Under the pieces are notes generated by a model that worked only from the letters and a program-made list of their open reading frames with translations, did no database searches and had not been told where the DNA came from. From Pseudomonadota bacterium (GTDB taxonomy: Bacteria; Pseudomonadota; Gammaproteobacteria; Burkholderiales; Rhodocyclaceae): 64,000 bases of DNA. The stretch covers positions 1 to 64,000 of the forward strand of contig JAFEDH010000025.1 in the NCBI GenBank assembly GCA_018241695.1, read 5' to 3'. Below, piece after piece: positions 17,820 to 26,609 of this stretch. How positions within the stretch are numbered: position 1 is the first letter of the stretch; each line of letters starts with the position of its first letter. Both the position numbers and the translations under genes were made by a program.

Positions 17820-18602
17820 ATGTCAAAACCATACGATTACTCTGGTCAGGTTGTTCTGGTCACGGGTGGTACCAAAGGCATAGGCAAAACTATTGCCGAG
17901 GCTTTTCTTGCCGCTGGCGGCACCGTCGTGGTCTGTGGTCGCAATGCACCGGAAGCCCTGCCCTCCGCCAATGGTCGACAGGCTGATTTCCTGCCTCTTG
18001 ATGTCAAGGATCCGGAAGCAGTCCAGTCATTTTTCCATGCATTCAAAGAACGCTACGGCCGCCTGGATGTCCTCGTCAACAACGCCGGAGGCGCGCCTCC
18101 GGTAGACTCCGCCACGGTTTCCCCTCGCTTCCACGAAAGCATCATTCGCCTCAATCTGATTGCGCCACTCCATATTGCCCAATTGGCCAATGCCATCATG
18201 CAGCAACAGAAAAGCGGGGGGACGATCATCTTCATGGGCAGTATCGCAGCCCACCGTCCCTCTCCCGGAGTTGCCGCCTACAGTGCGGCAAAGGCCGGTA
18301 TCCTGCAGCTGGTAAAGGCGCTTGCCTTCGAGTGGGCTCCCAAGGTACGGCCAGTATCCATCAGCCCCGGACTGGTGCGTACGGAAGAAACTGACCGCCT
18401 CTATTCTGGCGATGAAGCTGGTGTTCAGGCCATTAATGCAACCATACCGCTGGGGCGCATGGCATGGCCCCAGGATATTGCTAATGCCTGCCTGTACCTT
18501 GCTTCCTCTGACGCAGGCTATATCAGCGGCATAGATCTGCTGGTGCATGGGGGCGGAGAAAAACCGGCTTACCTTGAAGCCTGGGGTGCTGAAAAATCCT
18601 GA
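17820..18602 (+). CDS. Short-chain dehydrogenase/reductase
   Basis: A 260-residue classical SDR. The coenzyme motif TGGTKGIG (15-22) and 'VVCGRN' suggest NADP(H), 'NNAG' is at 87-90, and the catalytic set Ser141, Tyr154, Lys158 ('YSAAK') is complete. The post-catalytic 'SISPGLVRTE' and a C-terminal 'YISGIDLLVHGGGE' are typical. It probably reduces a carbonyl or oxidises a secondary alcohol, but the substrate is not deducible. It sits alone between the TPR gene and two tRNA genes; an imperfect hairpin (17768-17788) lies upstream. Confidence 0.85.
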   Translation: MSKPYDYSGQVVLVTGGTKGIGKTIAEAFLAAGGTVVVCGRNAPEALPSANGRQADFLPLDVKDPEAVQSFFHAFKERYGRLDVLVNNAGGAPPVDSATVSPRFHESIIRLNLIAPLHIAQLANAIMQQQKSGGTIIFMGSIAAHRPSPGVAAYSAAKAGILQLVKALAFEWAPKVRPVSISPGLVRTEETDRLYSGDEAGVQAINATIPLGRMAWPQDIANACLYLASSDAGYISGIDLLVHGGGEKPAYLEAWGAEKS

Positions 18603-18620
18603 TGGTTCGGCCTTCCCGGT

Positions 18621-18649
18621 TTGACCAGGTGCCGATGCCCGGATAGAAT
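18621..18649 (+). promoter_or_regulatory. Sigma70 promoter of tRNA-Pro/tRNA-Arg
   Basis: TTGACC at 18621-18626, a 17-bp spacer and TAGAAT at 18644-18649, followed by a GC-rich discriminator typical of stable-RNA promoters. The mature tRNA-Pro begins 11 bp downstream of the -10 box. Confidence 0.75.
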
Positions 18650-18659
18650 CCGCAGCGCT

Positions 18660-18736
18660 CGGGGTGTAGCGCAGCCTGGTAGCGCGCTTGCTTTGGGAGC
18701 AAGATGTCGGAGGTTCAAATCCTCTCACCCCGACCA
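18660..18736 (+). tRNA. tRNA-Pro (TGG anticodon)
   Basis: Full cloverleaf: acceptor CGGGGTG pairs with CACCCCG, the anticodon stem CTTGC/GCAAG encloses TTTGGGA (anticodon TGG at 18694-18696), the T-loop is TTCAAAT, and CCA is encoded at 18734-18736. Confidence 0.96.
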
Positions 18737-18758
18737 GCACCCCCGATCGTACTCGGGA

Positions 18759-18835
18759 CCGCCCGTAGCTCAACCGGATAGAGCACCGGCCTTCTAAGCC
18801 GGGGGTTAGGGGTTCGAGTCCCTTCGGGCGGGCCA
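18759..18835 (+). tRNA. tRNA-Arg (TCT anticodon)
   Basis: Acceptor CCGCCCG pairs perfectly with CGGGCGG, the D-stem is GCTC/GAGC, the anticodon stem CCGGC/GCCGG encloses CTTCTAA (anticodon TCT at 18793-18795), the T-loop is TTCGAGT, and CCA is encoded at 18833-18835. It lies 22 bp after tRNA-Pro and is likely cotranscribed. Confidence 0.96.
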
Positions 18836-19010
18836 CACAACCGGATGGGAAAGCTGTTCGGGCGATCCGGCGGAATGGATGGTCATTCCGAACCCCGGTT
18901 ATTTCGACACGCAAACGGCCGCCCATGAAGAGCAGCTTTCAATCGTGATAGGCTACGATCATGTCGCCTAGCCGAATCCCCCGCATTCCAACCCACCCCA
19001 GAACAATGCC

Positions 19011-19685
19011 ATGCGTTCGAATCTGACCGCATGGATCATTGCTGTCCTGATGTGCCTTGCTGCAGCAGGAGCCCTTGCGCTCCGGCCAGAAACCAAACGT
19101 GCAGATCTGACCCCCACCTGGTCTCTCGAGCACGCCATTCCCCGTAGCTTTGGAGAATGGCGTGAAGAACCGCAACTGATTGCCCAGGTAATCAATCCGG
19201 AAACGCAGGCATTACTGAATAAACTTTATAGTCAGATGGTCAGCCGGGTATATATCAACCCGGAGGGCTATCGAATCATGCTTTCGGTTGCCTATGGCTC
19301 CGATCAGCGTGGATCACTGCAAGTCCATAAGCCGGAAGTCTGCTATCCGGCACAGGGATTTACCTTGCTGAGGAGCGCAGCAAGCCAGATTCAGACCCGT
19401 TTTGGTGATATCTCCGGGCGACGCCTGTTTGCAACAATGAATACGAGAAATGAACCAGTGACCTACTGGTTCACCACAGGCGACAAAGTGGTCAGCAACA
19501 AATTGCAGAAGCGCTTGATGGACTTACGCTATGCCCTGACGGGATTGATTCCCGATGGCATGATTTTTCGTGTGTCCTCGATTGACCCGGACCAGACTCG
19601 CGCAAATTTGATGCAGGATCGCTTTATCAACCAGTTGCTGGGATCCGTTACCCCTGCCGATCGCAAGCGTTTGAGCGGTTTGTGA
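19011..19685 (+). CDS. epsI: EpsI, exosortase-associated protein
   Basis: EpsI proteins accompany exosortases in exopolysaccharide loci and are thought to assist assembly or processing of PEP-CTERM/EPS systems. The 224-residue protein has an N-terminal signal-anchor helix (about 7-24) and the family hallmark 'VHKPEVCYPAQGF' with Cys111, and a later 'YWFTTGDKVV'. In many genomes epsI directly follows or is fused to the exosortase; here no exosortase is in the window and tRNA genes lie upstream. A small barrel protein and rmlBACD follow, consistent with an EPS context. Confidence 0.85.
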   Translation: MRSNLTAWIIAVLMCLAAAGALALRPETKRADLTPTWSLEHAIPRSFGEWREEPQLIAQVINPETQALLNKLYSQMVSRVYINPEGYRIMLSVAYGSDQRGSLQVHKPEVCYPAQGFTLLRSAASQIQTRFGDISGRRLFATMNTRNEPVTYWFTTGDKVVSNKLQKRLMDLRYALTGLIPDGMIFRVSSIDPDQTRANLMQDRFINQLLGSVTPADRKRLSGL

Positions 19686-19707
19686 AATCGCGGGATGAGG
19701 CGTATCG

Positions 19708-20205
19708 ATGAATCGTACTCTCCCGATATCAATCCAAACATGCTTGATGACCGCATGTCTTTTTAGTGCGAGCCTATCACTGGCTGCCGACGAATCAGCA
19801 ACCTGGAGCCATCCACAGGAAATATGGCTCAACGCCGGATTCCAGTCGCGTCATTTTGATCAGAGTGCTCATTTTCGTGAAAACAACACCGGCTTTGGAA
19901 TCGAGGCTACCTATACCGCTTCCAACGCAGTTGTGGCAGGTGAATTCCATAACAGTGACGACCAAGTTTCACATTATTGGGGAGGAGTGTGGAAGCCTCT
20001 TCAAGTTGGCCCGGCCAGGATCGGTTTGGTGGCCGCCATGTTCAACGGGTATCCGCGTGTGAATAGTGGCGGCTGGTTTCCAGCAATTTTTCCTGTCATG
20101 AGTCTGGAGTACCACATGATCGGCGTAAATCTGATTCTGATTCCAACCATTGGTGACCGCCTCCATGGGGCACTTTCTGCCCAGTTCAAAATACGGGTTT
20201 GGTAG
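19708..20205 (+). CDS. Small outer-membrane beta-barrel protein (PagP-like architecture)
   Basis: A 165-residue protein with a signal peptide (hydrophobic about 9-26, 'SLAADES'), then alternating amphipathic strands. It ends in '...AQFKIRVW', the aromatic C-terminal signature of outer-membrane barrels. Conserved-looking pieces are 'LNAGFQSRHFD', 'NNTGFGIEATY', 'NGYPRVNSGGWFPAIFPV' and 'GVNLILIPTI'. The length and pattern suit an 8-strand barrel such as PagP, but I do not see diagnostic PagP active-site residues with confidence, so no enzymatic role is claimed. It follows epsI by 22 bp. Confidence 0.6.
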   Translation: MNRTLPISIQTCLMTACLFSASLSLAADESATWSHPQEIWLNAGFQSRHFDQSAHFRENNTGFGIEATYTASNAVVAGEFHNSDDQVSHYWGGVWKPLQVGPARIGLVAAMFNGYPRVNSGGWFPAIFPVMSLEYHMIGVNLILIPTIGDRLHGALSAQFKIRVW

Positions 20206-20244
20206 TGACATTTCTTACGCCGGTATCGCACAACAGTCCCACTC

Positions 20245-20250
20245 TATAAT
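20245..20250 (+). promoter_or_regulatory. Likely -10 box of the rmlBACD operon
   Basis: A perfect TATAAT 33 bp before the rmlB ATG, in the 77-bp gap after the barrel gene. No good -35 is present at normal spacing. Confidence 0.35.
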
Positions 20251-20282
20251 TGCCCCACCTCTTCTTTCTTCCAGAGACCAAC

Positions 20283-21374
20283 ATGATCCTAGTCACCGGT
20301 GGCGCAGGCTTCATCGGCGCCAATTTTGTGTCCGAATGGCTCATGCATGAGGGTGAGCCGGTAGTCAATCTGGACAAACTCACCTATGCAGGAAATCCGG
20401 AAAATCTGGAGAGGCTGGAATGTGATTCACGCCATGTTTTCGTGCGGGGAGATATCGGCGACTTTACGTTATGCCTTGACCTGATGCGACGCCATCGTCC
20501 CCGCGCCATTGTCAATTTTGCCGCCGAGTCGCATGTTGACCGCTCCATCCACGGGCCAGAGGCATTCATCCAGACCAATGTCTTCGGTACCTTCCATCTG
20601 CTTGAGGCGACACGGGCATGGTGGCCAGAAATGACCGAGATTGAAAGGGCTGGATTCCGTTTTCTCCATGTTTCCACCGACGAGGTCTACGGATCTCTCG
20701 AACCCGGCGAACCGGCTTTTGATGAGGCGCATCAAATCCAGCCCAACAGCCCCTATTCCGCTAGCAAAGCGGCTTCTGACCATCTGGTACGGGCCTATCA
20801 CCATACCTATGGCCTTCCGGTGCTGACCACAAACTGCTCGAACAACTATGGCCCATACCAGTTTCCGGAAAAGCTCATTCCCCTCGTGATTCACAACGCT
20901 CTGGCTGGAAAACCTCTTCCGATCTACGGAGATGGCCAACAGGTGCGTGACTGGCTCTATGTCGGAGACCATTGTGCAGCGATTCGCCGGGTACTGGCCG
21001 TCGGGCGCATTGGTGAAACTTATAACATCGGTGGCAATAGTGAACGAACCAATCTCGAAGTAGTTCATACTCTTTGCGCGACTCTGGATGCACGCCGTCC
21101 ACGAACAGATGGCAGGAGATATTCGGATCAGATCACTTTCGTCAAGGATCGGCCCGGACACGATCGTCGTTACGCTATCGATGCCCGCAAGATCAAAAAA
21201 GAACTCGGCTGGGCCGCAGCGGAAACTTTTGCCAGTGGTATCGCCAAGACCGTGGACTGGTATCTGGAACACCAGGGTTGGGTAGCCAATGTCACCAGTG
21301 GCATCTATCAGCAATGGGTGGAACGGCACTATGGTCCGGCCGAGAAGCGTTTGACAAGCGGAGAACTGCTGTGA
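20283..21374 (+). CDS. rmlB: dTDP-glucose 4,6-dehydratase
   Basis: Converts dTDP-glucose to dTDP-4-keto-6-deoxyglucose, step 2 of dTDP-L-rhamnose synthesis. The 363-residue extended SDR has the NAD-binding GGAGFIG at 6-12, catalytic 'STDEVYG' (Thr132, Asp133, Glu134) and Tyr158/Lys162 in 'YSASK'. The ATG at 20283 is chosen because [12 protein letters not shown] is the canonical N-terminus. The stop overlaps the GTG start of rmlA. Confidence 0.95.
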   Translation: MILVTGGAGFIGANFVSEWLMHEGEPVVNLDKLTYAGNPENLERLECDSRHVFVRGDIGDFTLCLDLMRRHRPRAIVNFAAESHVDRSIHGPEAFIQTNVFGTFHLLEATRAWWPEMTEIERAGFRFLHVSTDEVYGSLEPGEPAFDEAHQIQPNSPYSASKAASDHLVRAYHHTYGLPVLTTNCSNNYGPYQFPEKLIPLVIHNALAGKPLPIYGDGQQVRDWLYVGDHCAAIRRVLAVGRIGETYNIGGNSERTNLEVVHTLCATLDARRPRTDGRRYSDQITFVKDRPGHDRRYAIDARKIKKELGWAAAETFASGIAKTVDWYLEHQGWVANVTSGIYQQWVERHYGPAEKRLTSGELL

Positions 21375-22258
21375 CCCGGCGCAAGGGAATCATTCTCGCC
21401 GGGGGCTCCGGCACACGGTTGCATCCGGTAACGATGGCGGTATCGAAACAGTTGCTGCCAATCTACGACAAGCCGATGATCTACTATCCGCTCGGCACAT
21501 TGATGCTGGCCGGAATTCGTGACATCCTGATCATCTCAACCCCTCAGGACACCCCGCGTTTCGAGCAACTGCTCGGGGATGGAACACGCTGGGGGCTCAA
21601 TCTGCGCTATGCGATACAACCTTCACCCGACGGACTGGCGCAGGCATTCATCATCGGTCGTGAATTTATCGATGGCGGCGACTCTGCCCTGGTGCTTGGG
21701 GACAATATCTTTTACGGACACGAATTTGCCCAGGATCTGCGAGCGGCAGCTCGGCCGGGAGCAATGGGCGCAACGGTATTTGCCTATCCGGTGCAGGATC
21801 CGGAGCGTTATGGCGTCGTCGAATTCGATACCTCTGGCCACGCGGTCAGTCTGGAAGAAAAACCCAAACAGCCGAAATCCCGCTACGCGGTTACCGGCCT
21901 GTATTTCTACGACAACCAGGTCGTCGACATTGCTGCGAATCTCAAACCTTCAGCGCGTGGTGAACTGGAAATCACTGATGTCAACAAAGCCTATCTCGAT
22001 CGCGGGCAGCTCAATGTAGTCGTCATGGGACGCGGCCATGCCTGGCTTGATACCGGGACACATGAATCCATGATCGATGCCTCGGTGTTCATTTCCACCA
22101 TTGAAAAGCGCCAGGGATTGAAAGTATGCGCACCGGAAGAAATCGCCTGGCGCGCGGGATGGATTGACGCCACAGCACTCGAATCGCTCGCCCGGTCGCT
22201 GGCGAAGAATGGCTATGGCCAGTATTTGCTGAGTCTGCTGAATGAAAAAATATTCTGA
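21371..22258 (+). CDS. rmlA: Glucose-1-phosphate thymidylyltransferase
   Basis: Makes dTDP-glucose from glucose-1-phosphate and dTTP, the first and feedback-controlled step. The 295-residue protein starts with a GTG overlapping the rmlB stop (GTGA) and at once shows the nucleotidyltransferase motif '[16 protein letters not shown]', then '[16 protein letters not shown]' and the metal site '[10 protein letters not shown]'. Its C-terminal '[15 protein letters not shown]' is also typical. The gene order rmlB-A-C-D means the first-step enzyme is encoded second. Confidence 0.95.
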   Translation: MTRRKGIILAGGSGTRLHPVTMAVSKQLLPIYDKPMIYYPLGTLMLAGIRDILIISTPQDTPRFEQLLGDGTRWGLNLRYAIQPSPDGLAQAFIIGREFIDGGDSALVLGDNIFYGHEFAQDLRAAARPGAMGATVFAYPVQDPERYGVVEFDTSGHAVSLEEKPKQPKSRYAVTGLYFYDNQVVDIAANLKPSARGELEITDVNKAYLDRGQLNVVVMGRGHAWLDTGTHESMIDASVFISTIEKRQGLKVCAPEEIAWRAGWIDATALESLARSLAKNGYGQYLLSLLNEKIF

Positions 22259-22260
22259 TC

Positions 22261-22806
22261 ATGATTACCCTCGACACCCCGCTCTCCGGGGTCAAGCTGA
22301 TCGAGCCCGAGGTATTTGGCGACTCCCGAGGGTTTTTTTTGGAAAGCTTCAATGCCCGCCACTTTTTTGAGGCAACCGGGTGTGAATCTGCATTCGTTCA
22401 GGACAACCATTCCCGCTCGGCAAAAGGCGTATTGCGTGGCTTGCACTACCAGATCCGGCAGCCGCAGGGAAAGCTGGTTCGAGTCGCCTTGGGAGAAGTC
22501 TTCGATGTCGCGGTCGATCTGCGACGGTCATCACCCACCTTCGGGAAATGGACGGGGATGCTGTTGTCCGCTGAAAACAAACGACAGCTCTGGCTGCCCG
22601 CCGGATTCGCGCACGGATTTCTGGTGCTGTCCGAATGGGCCGAGTTTCTGTACAAGACCACCGATTACTGGGCACCGGAACACGAACGCTGTATCCGCTG
22701 GGACGATCCCCAATTGGCGATCGAGTGGCCTTTGACCGGAGCACCGATCGTTTCAGCCAAGGATATGGCAGGCGTCCGATTTGCCGACGCCGATATGTTC
22801 CCGTGA
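22261..22806 (+). CDS. rmlC: dTDP-4-dehydrorhamnose 3,5-epimerase
   Basis: Epimerises C3 and C5 of dTDP-4-keto-6-deoxyglucose. The 181-residue cupin has catalytic His62 in 'RGLHYQ', 'DVAVDLRRSSPTFGKW', 'PAGFAHGFLVL' and the late active-site tyrosine in 'FLYKTTDYW'. It begins 2 bp after rmlA and overlaps rmlD by 4 bp. Confidence 0.95.
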   Translation: MITLDTPLSGVKLIEPEVFGDSRGFFLESFNARHFFEATGCESAFVQDNHSRSAKGVLRGLHYQIRQPQGKLVRVALGEVFDVAVDLRRSSPTFGKWTGMLLSAENKRQLWLPAGFAHGFLVLSEWAEFLYKTTDYWAPEHERCIRWDDPQLAIEWPLTGAPIVSAKDMAGVRFADADMFP

Positions 22807-23714
22807 CCCGCATACTGCTCATTGGCACCAACGGACAGGTCGGATGGGAACTGGCCCGCAGCCTCCTGCCACTCGGAGAGATTGTCGCAGCCGATCGTAT
22901 GCGCTGTGATCTCGCACAGGCCGGCCAGGCCGCTGCGCTCGTGGCGGCAGTCAAACCCGGGATTATCGTCAATGCAGCTGCCTATACGGCGGTTGATCAG
23001 GCGGAGAACGAGCCTGGGCTTGCCATGCGTATCAATGCCGAGGCGCCGGCTGAACTGGCCAGGGCGGCACACGAGACAGGCGCCCTGCTGGTGCACTACT
23101 CCAGCGATTACGTATTCGATGGCAAGAAGAAGACTCCGTATCTCGAAGAAGATCGTACGGCACCATCGAATGTCTACGGCCAAAGCAAACTCGCTGGCGA
23201 ATCCGCCATTACCTCTTCGGGTGCCGACTACGTGATTTTCCGCACCAGCTGGGTGTACTCCGCCCGCGGGAAAAACTTCCTGCGCACAATCATGCGTCTG
23301 GCAGATGATCGTGAAAGTCTGCGCGTGGTGGGTGACCAGATTGGCGCACCCACCTGGGCAAGACTGATTGCCGAGACAACGGCACATGCCTTGTGCAAGG
23401 ATATCGACTGTCGATTGAATGGAAACTTCACAAGTGCCTTGCTGCATCTGAGTGCTGCAGGCTCTACCAGCTGGCATGGGTTTGCCAGTGCCATCATCAG
23501 GCAGGCGCAACACAAAGGGCATATGCTGAAATGTCGTGAGGTCTCTGCGATTACAAGTGCCGAGTATCCGTTGCCAGCACAACGGCCAGCAAACTCACGC
23601 CTTTCCTGCAACAAACTGCAGCAGCGCTATGGGTTGCATCTGCCTGATTGGGAAGACTGCCTCAGCCTGGTCATCGACGAACTTTCTGACATCGCGACCC
23701 GGTCGAATGGCTGA
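22803..23714 (+). CDS. rmlD: dTDP-4-dehydrorhamnose reductase
   Basis: Final NAD(P)H reduction giving dTDP-L-rhamnose. The 303-residue SDR starts with a GTG overlapping the rmlC stop, and has the cofactor site 'GTNGQVGWEL' (8-17), 'YSSDYVFDG' and catalytic Tyr125/Lys129 in 'YGQSK'. The C-terminal half carries 'FRTSWVYSARGKNFLRTIM'. The product supplies surface glycans and also EarP encoded at 48696. Confidence 0.94.
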   Translation: MTRILLIGTNGQVGWELARSLLPLGEIVAADRMRCDLAQAGQAAALVAAVKPGIIVNAAAYTAVDQAENEPGLAMRINAEAPAELARAAHETGALLVHYSSDYVFDGKKKTPYLEEDRTAPSNVYGQSKLAGESAITSSGADYVIFRTSWVYSARGKNFLRTIMRLADDRESLRVVGDQIGAPTWARLIAETTAHALCKDIDCRLNGNFTSALLHLSAAGSTSWHGFASAIIRQAQHKGHMLKCREVSAITSAEYPLPAQRPANSRLSCNKLQQRYGLHLPDWEDCLSLVIDELSDIATRSNG

Positions 23715-23998
23715 GATTTTTATCTGCGCACACCAGAATCCGGTTTCCCATGCCATGGGAAGATTCCTCACTTGCCTGAGACAGCGACCAGGCGATTGCT
23801 GCAAACTTCCGGTATCCCGGCAACACCGATGCAACCCATCCCCCGCAGGTTGAAAGGTATCATCCGGAACGAAACCGGACTCCTGCTCATCCATTCCGAA
23901 TTTATGCCAAATCTTTTGAAAAACAGGAAAGCAGCCAGACTCCCGGTTTTCGGGTTTCACTCCTTGCGTTCTGGATTTCAACCAGTGGCAGCCATTCG
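23715..23998. other. Intergenic region between rmlD and gspC
   Basis: No supported gene. A weak TTCCCATG/CATGGGAA dyad at about 23747-23763, without a T run, and a CCCG(GTTTT)CGGG hairpin at 23942-23954 are the only structures seen. The T2SS promoter presumably lies here but no clear -35/-10 pair stands out. Confidence 0.35.
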
Positions 23999-24517
23999 AT
24001 GCGAAATGCAGCCTTGAATCTTCTGCGGCCCAATCGTTTCTTTCAGGCTTTTTCCATTCTTGTCTGGATACTCGCATTCATTCTTGCCACATGGTTTGTG
24101 GTCGTATGGATATGGTATGCCGCCCTGGCCGGCTCGCATGCCGCAAAATTATCCTCACTCACTGAACCATCAGCAGCAGCCAGTGCCATCCGTCAGCATC
24201 ACCTTCTCGAAATAACCTCTGCACGACCGGATTCTCCGCCCAGGGAACAATACAGCCTGACGGGGGTGATGACCGACAGTGCCAGCCATCGGGGTTTTGC
24301 GATCCTGACCGAACCGGACAAGCCTCCCCGATATGTACTCGAGGGTGAGACCCTGAGTCCTGGCGTCTCCGTCGAAAAAATTCTTCCGACGGAAATCGTG
24401 CTGCTCAGGGACGGCATACGGCAAAATTTACCCCTGTCGCGCGGCGCCCTTTCATCGGTTCATCAGGCTGCCCAACCGACTTCGGAACCGTCGGGCGATC
24501 ACACTGCCAGAAATTAG
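23999..24517 (+). CDS. gspC: Type II secretion system protein C
   Basis: Inner-membrane T2SS component whose periplasmic HR domain contacts the secretin. The 172-residue protein has one N-terminal membrane helix (about 18-42) and an HR domain (about 80-140: 'YSLTGVMTDSASHRGFAIL', 'GVSVEKILPTEIVL'). No PDZ domain is present; the C-terminus stops after a short polar tail, so it is a short GspC. It is followed closely by gspD. Confidence 0.82.
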   Translation: MRNAALNLLRPNRFFQAFSILVWILAFILATWFVVVWIWYAALAGSHAAKLSSLTEPSAAASAIRQHHLLEITSARPDSPPREQYSLTGVMTDSASHRGFAILTEPDKPPRYVLEGETLSPGVSVEKILPTEIVLLRDGIRQNLPLSRGALSSVHQAAQPTSEPSGDHTARN

Positions 24518-24524
24518 GATCTCC

Positions 24525-26609
24525 ATGCAACGCACACCTGCCTTGAATCGCATTCTTGCTGCCACGGTGATCTGCCTTTTCTGCCCGTGGGCCGCTGCTA
24601 CAAAACCGGTAAAAGCCGATGATGTCTCGCTGAATTTCGCCAATGCCGATGTGGAGACGGTAGTCCTTGCCATCAGCAAGATTACCCACCGGAATTTCAT
24701 CATTGATCCCCGCGTCAAAGGGACTCTCAACATCGTTACCAGCACGCCGGTATCTCCCGAGACGGCCTATCAGATCCTGCTTTCAGCCCTGCGTCTGCAG
24801 GGATACACCCTCGTTGAGGGGCGCAGTGTCGTCAAGGTGGTTCCCGAAGCGGATGCAAAGTTTGATGCCGTGCCGGTCACGACGGAAGGTAGTCGCCAAC
24901 TCCCGGGGGATCGCCTGACCACGCGGGTCTTTACCGTCAGGAATCAATCGGCCACCCAGTTGATGCAGGTGATCCGCCCGCTGGTTGCATCCAACAATGC
25001 TGTCAGCGTCTCTTCCGGCAACACCCTGGTGGTGACGGATTATTCCGAGAACCTGCAGCGCATCAGCCGCATCATTGATGCGATCGACATTCCCGCCGGT
25101 GATATCCAGGTCATTCCGGTTGAGCATGCATCGGCCGTGGATCTTGCCACGACTATCGACCGCCTGCTGAACGCAAATGCCGGGAATGATGGCGGTCAGA
25201 GGATATCCATCGTGGCCGACGAGCGGATCAACGCATTGCTGGTGCATACGGACAACCCGGCCCGCATCGCCGGAATTCGTCGCCTTGTGGCCAATCTGGA
25301 CCAGGCCGGCCCGGTCAGCAATGTTCATGTCGTTTATCTGAAGAATGCCGATTCAACATCATTGGCGCAGACCCTACGCAGCGCGATCAGCGGTGATCGG
25401 CTCTCTGCCTACACCATGGCAGGGAATGCGACGATCCAGACTGGCGCACCCGGGTCTTTCAGTTCCACCGGTCCGGTTGCCCCTGGCCCTGCTGCTGGCA
25501 CGTCAAATACGGCTTTTGGCACGATGCCCGGCCGTAACGGGGGGGGCACCGCCGGTCAGTCCCGTGATCTGATCAGCATCCAGGCCGATGCCGCCACCAA
25601 TGCGCTGGTCATTACCGCCCCGGAGTCGCTCTACAACGACTTGCGCCGGGTCATCGACCAGTTGGACAGGCGGCGGGCCCAGGTGTACGTGGAAGCCCTG
25701 ATCGCTGAAATGACCGCCGACCGTGCGGCCGAATTCGGAATCCAGTGGCAGAGTAACGGCAAGACCTCCATTTTCGGCGGTACCAGTTTCAATACTGCCG
25801 GCGCCGGCAGCAATATCCTGAATGCGGCCGTCAATCCGCTTGGCGTCAAATCCGGGCTCAATCTCGCCGTGGGCACCGGAACCCTGACCCTGCCGGGCGT
25901 CAAGGATGCCAACGGCAACCCGGTCACCATCCTGAATCTGGCCATGCTGGCCCATTTCCTCGAAAGCCAGACGCACACCAACATCCTGTCCACGCCCAAT
26001 CTGGTCATGCTGGATAACGAAGAAGCCAAGATCGTCGTGGGCCAGAATCTGCCCTTCGTCACCGGCCAGTACATCACTACGGGAACGGCAACTTCCAATA
26101 CCGTCAGCAATCCCTTCCAGACCATTACCCGCCAGGATGTTGGCCTGACATTGAAGATTCGTCCCCAGATTTCCGAAAACGGCATCGTGCGCCTGCAGAT
26201 CTACGAAGAAAACTCCTCCGTGGTCATGGGCACCACCACCAACGCATCCGGCCCCATTACCAACAAACGCTCCATTGAAACCACCGCCCTGGTGGACGAT
26301 GGCGCCATCATCGCCCTTGGCGGTCTTGTCGAGGACAGCTATACCGCCGGTGCCGACAAGGTTCCTCTTCTGGGGGATATTCCCGTTGTCGGCCGGCTGT
26401 TCCGCTATGACAGCCGGCAAAGAACCAAAACCAATCTGGTGGTGTTCCTGCGCCCCAAGATTCTGCGCGATGCCGAAAGCTACCGGCGTCTCACCGCCGA
26501 CCGCTATGACTACGTGATCGGCCAGCAAAAAACCCTGGATGCGCCCGATCAGCCACTGCATCACGATGAACCGGCCCCCAGACTCCCCCCGCTTCCCGCA
26601 AGCCCATGA
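24525..26609 (+). CDS. gspD: Type II secretion system secretin
   Basis: Outer-membrane channel of the T2SS. The 694-residue precursor has a signal peptide (about 8-25), an N0 domain beginning 'DDVSLNFANADVETVVLAI', three KH-like N1-N3 repeats (about 120-400, with a Gly/Thr-rich insert near 305-345) and the secretin domain from about 410, including 'NILSTPNLVMLDNEEAKI' and 'VPLLGDIPVVGRLFRY'. The last bases overlap the gspE start (ATGA). A long disordered Pro-rich C-terminus follows; an associated pilotin is not seen. Confidence 0.95.
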   Translation: MQRTPALNRILAATVICLFCPWAAATKPVKADDVSLNFANADVETVVLAISKITHRNFIIDPRVKGTLNIVTSTPVSPETAYQILLSALRLQGYTLVEGRSVVKVVPEADAKFDAVPVTTEGSRQLPGDRLTTRVFTVRNQSATQLMQVIRPLVASNNAVSVSSGNTLVVTDYSENLQRISRIIDAIDIPAGDIQVIPVEHASAVDLATTIDRLLNANAGNDGGQRISIVADERINALLVHTDNPARIAGIRRLVANLDQAGPVSNVHVVYLKNADSTSLAQTLRSAISGDRLSAYTMAGNATIQTGAPGSFSSTGPVAPGPAAGTSNTAFGTMPGRNGGGTAGQSRDLISIQADAATNALVITAPESLYNDLRRVIDQLDRRRAQVYVEALIAEMTADRAAEFGIQWQSNGKTSIFGGTSFNTAGAGSNILNAAVNPLGVKSGLNLAVGTGTLTLPGVKDANGNPVTILNLAMLAHFLESQTHTNILSTPNLVMLDNEEAKIVVGQNLPFVTGQYITTGTATSNTVSNPFQTITRQDVGLTLKIRPQISENGIVRLQIYEENSSVVMGTTTNASGPITNKRSIETTALVDDGAIIALGGLVEDSYTAGADKVPLLGDIPVVGRLFRYDSRQRTKTNLVVFLRPKILRDAESYRRLTADRYDYVIGQQKTLDAPDQPLHHDEPAPRLPPLPASP

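Noticed and set aside
18836..19010. Exosortase gene or remnant before epsI
   Set aside because: Only 175 bp separate tRNA-Arg and epsI, and no frame there shows exosortase-like membrane or catalytic motifs.
21074..21370. N-terminal extension of RmlA into rmlB
   Set aside because: The frame is open but the sequence is an out-of-frame reading of rmlB; the GTG at 21371 gives the canonical nucleotidyltransferase start.
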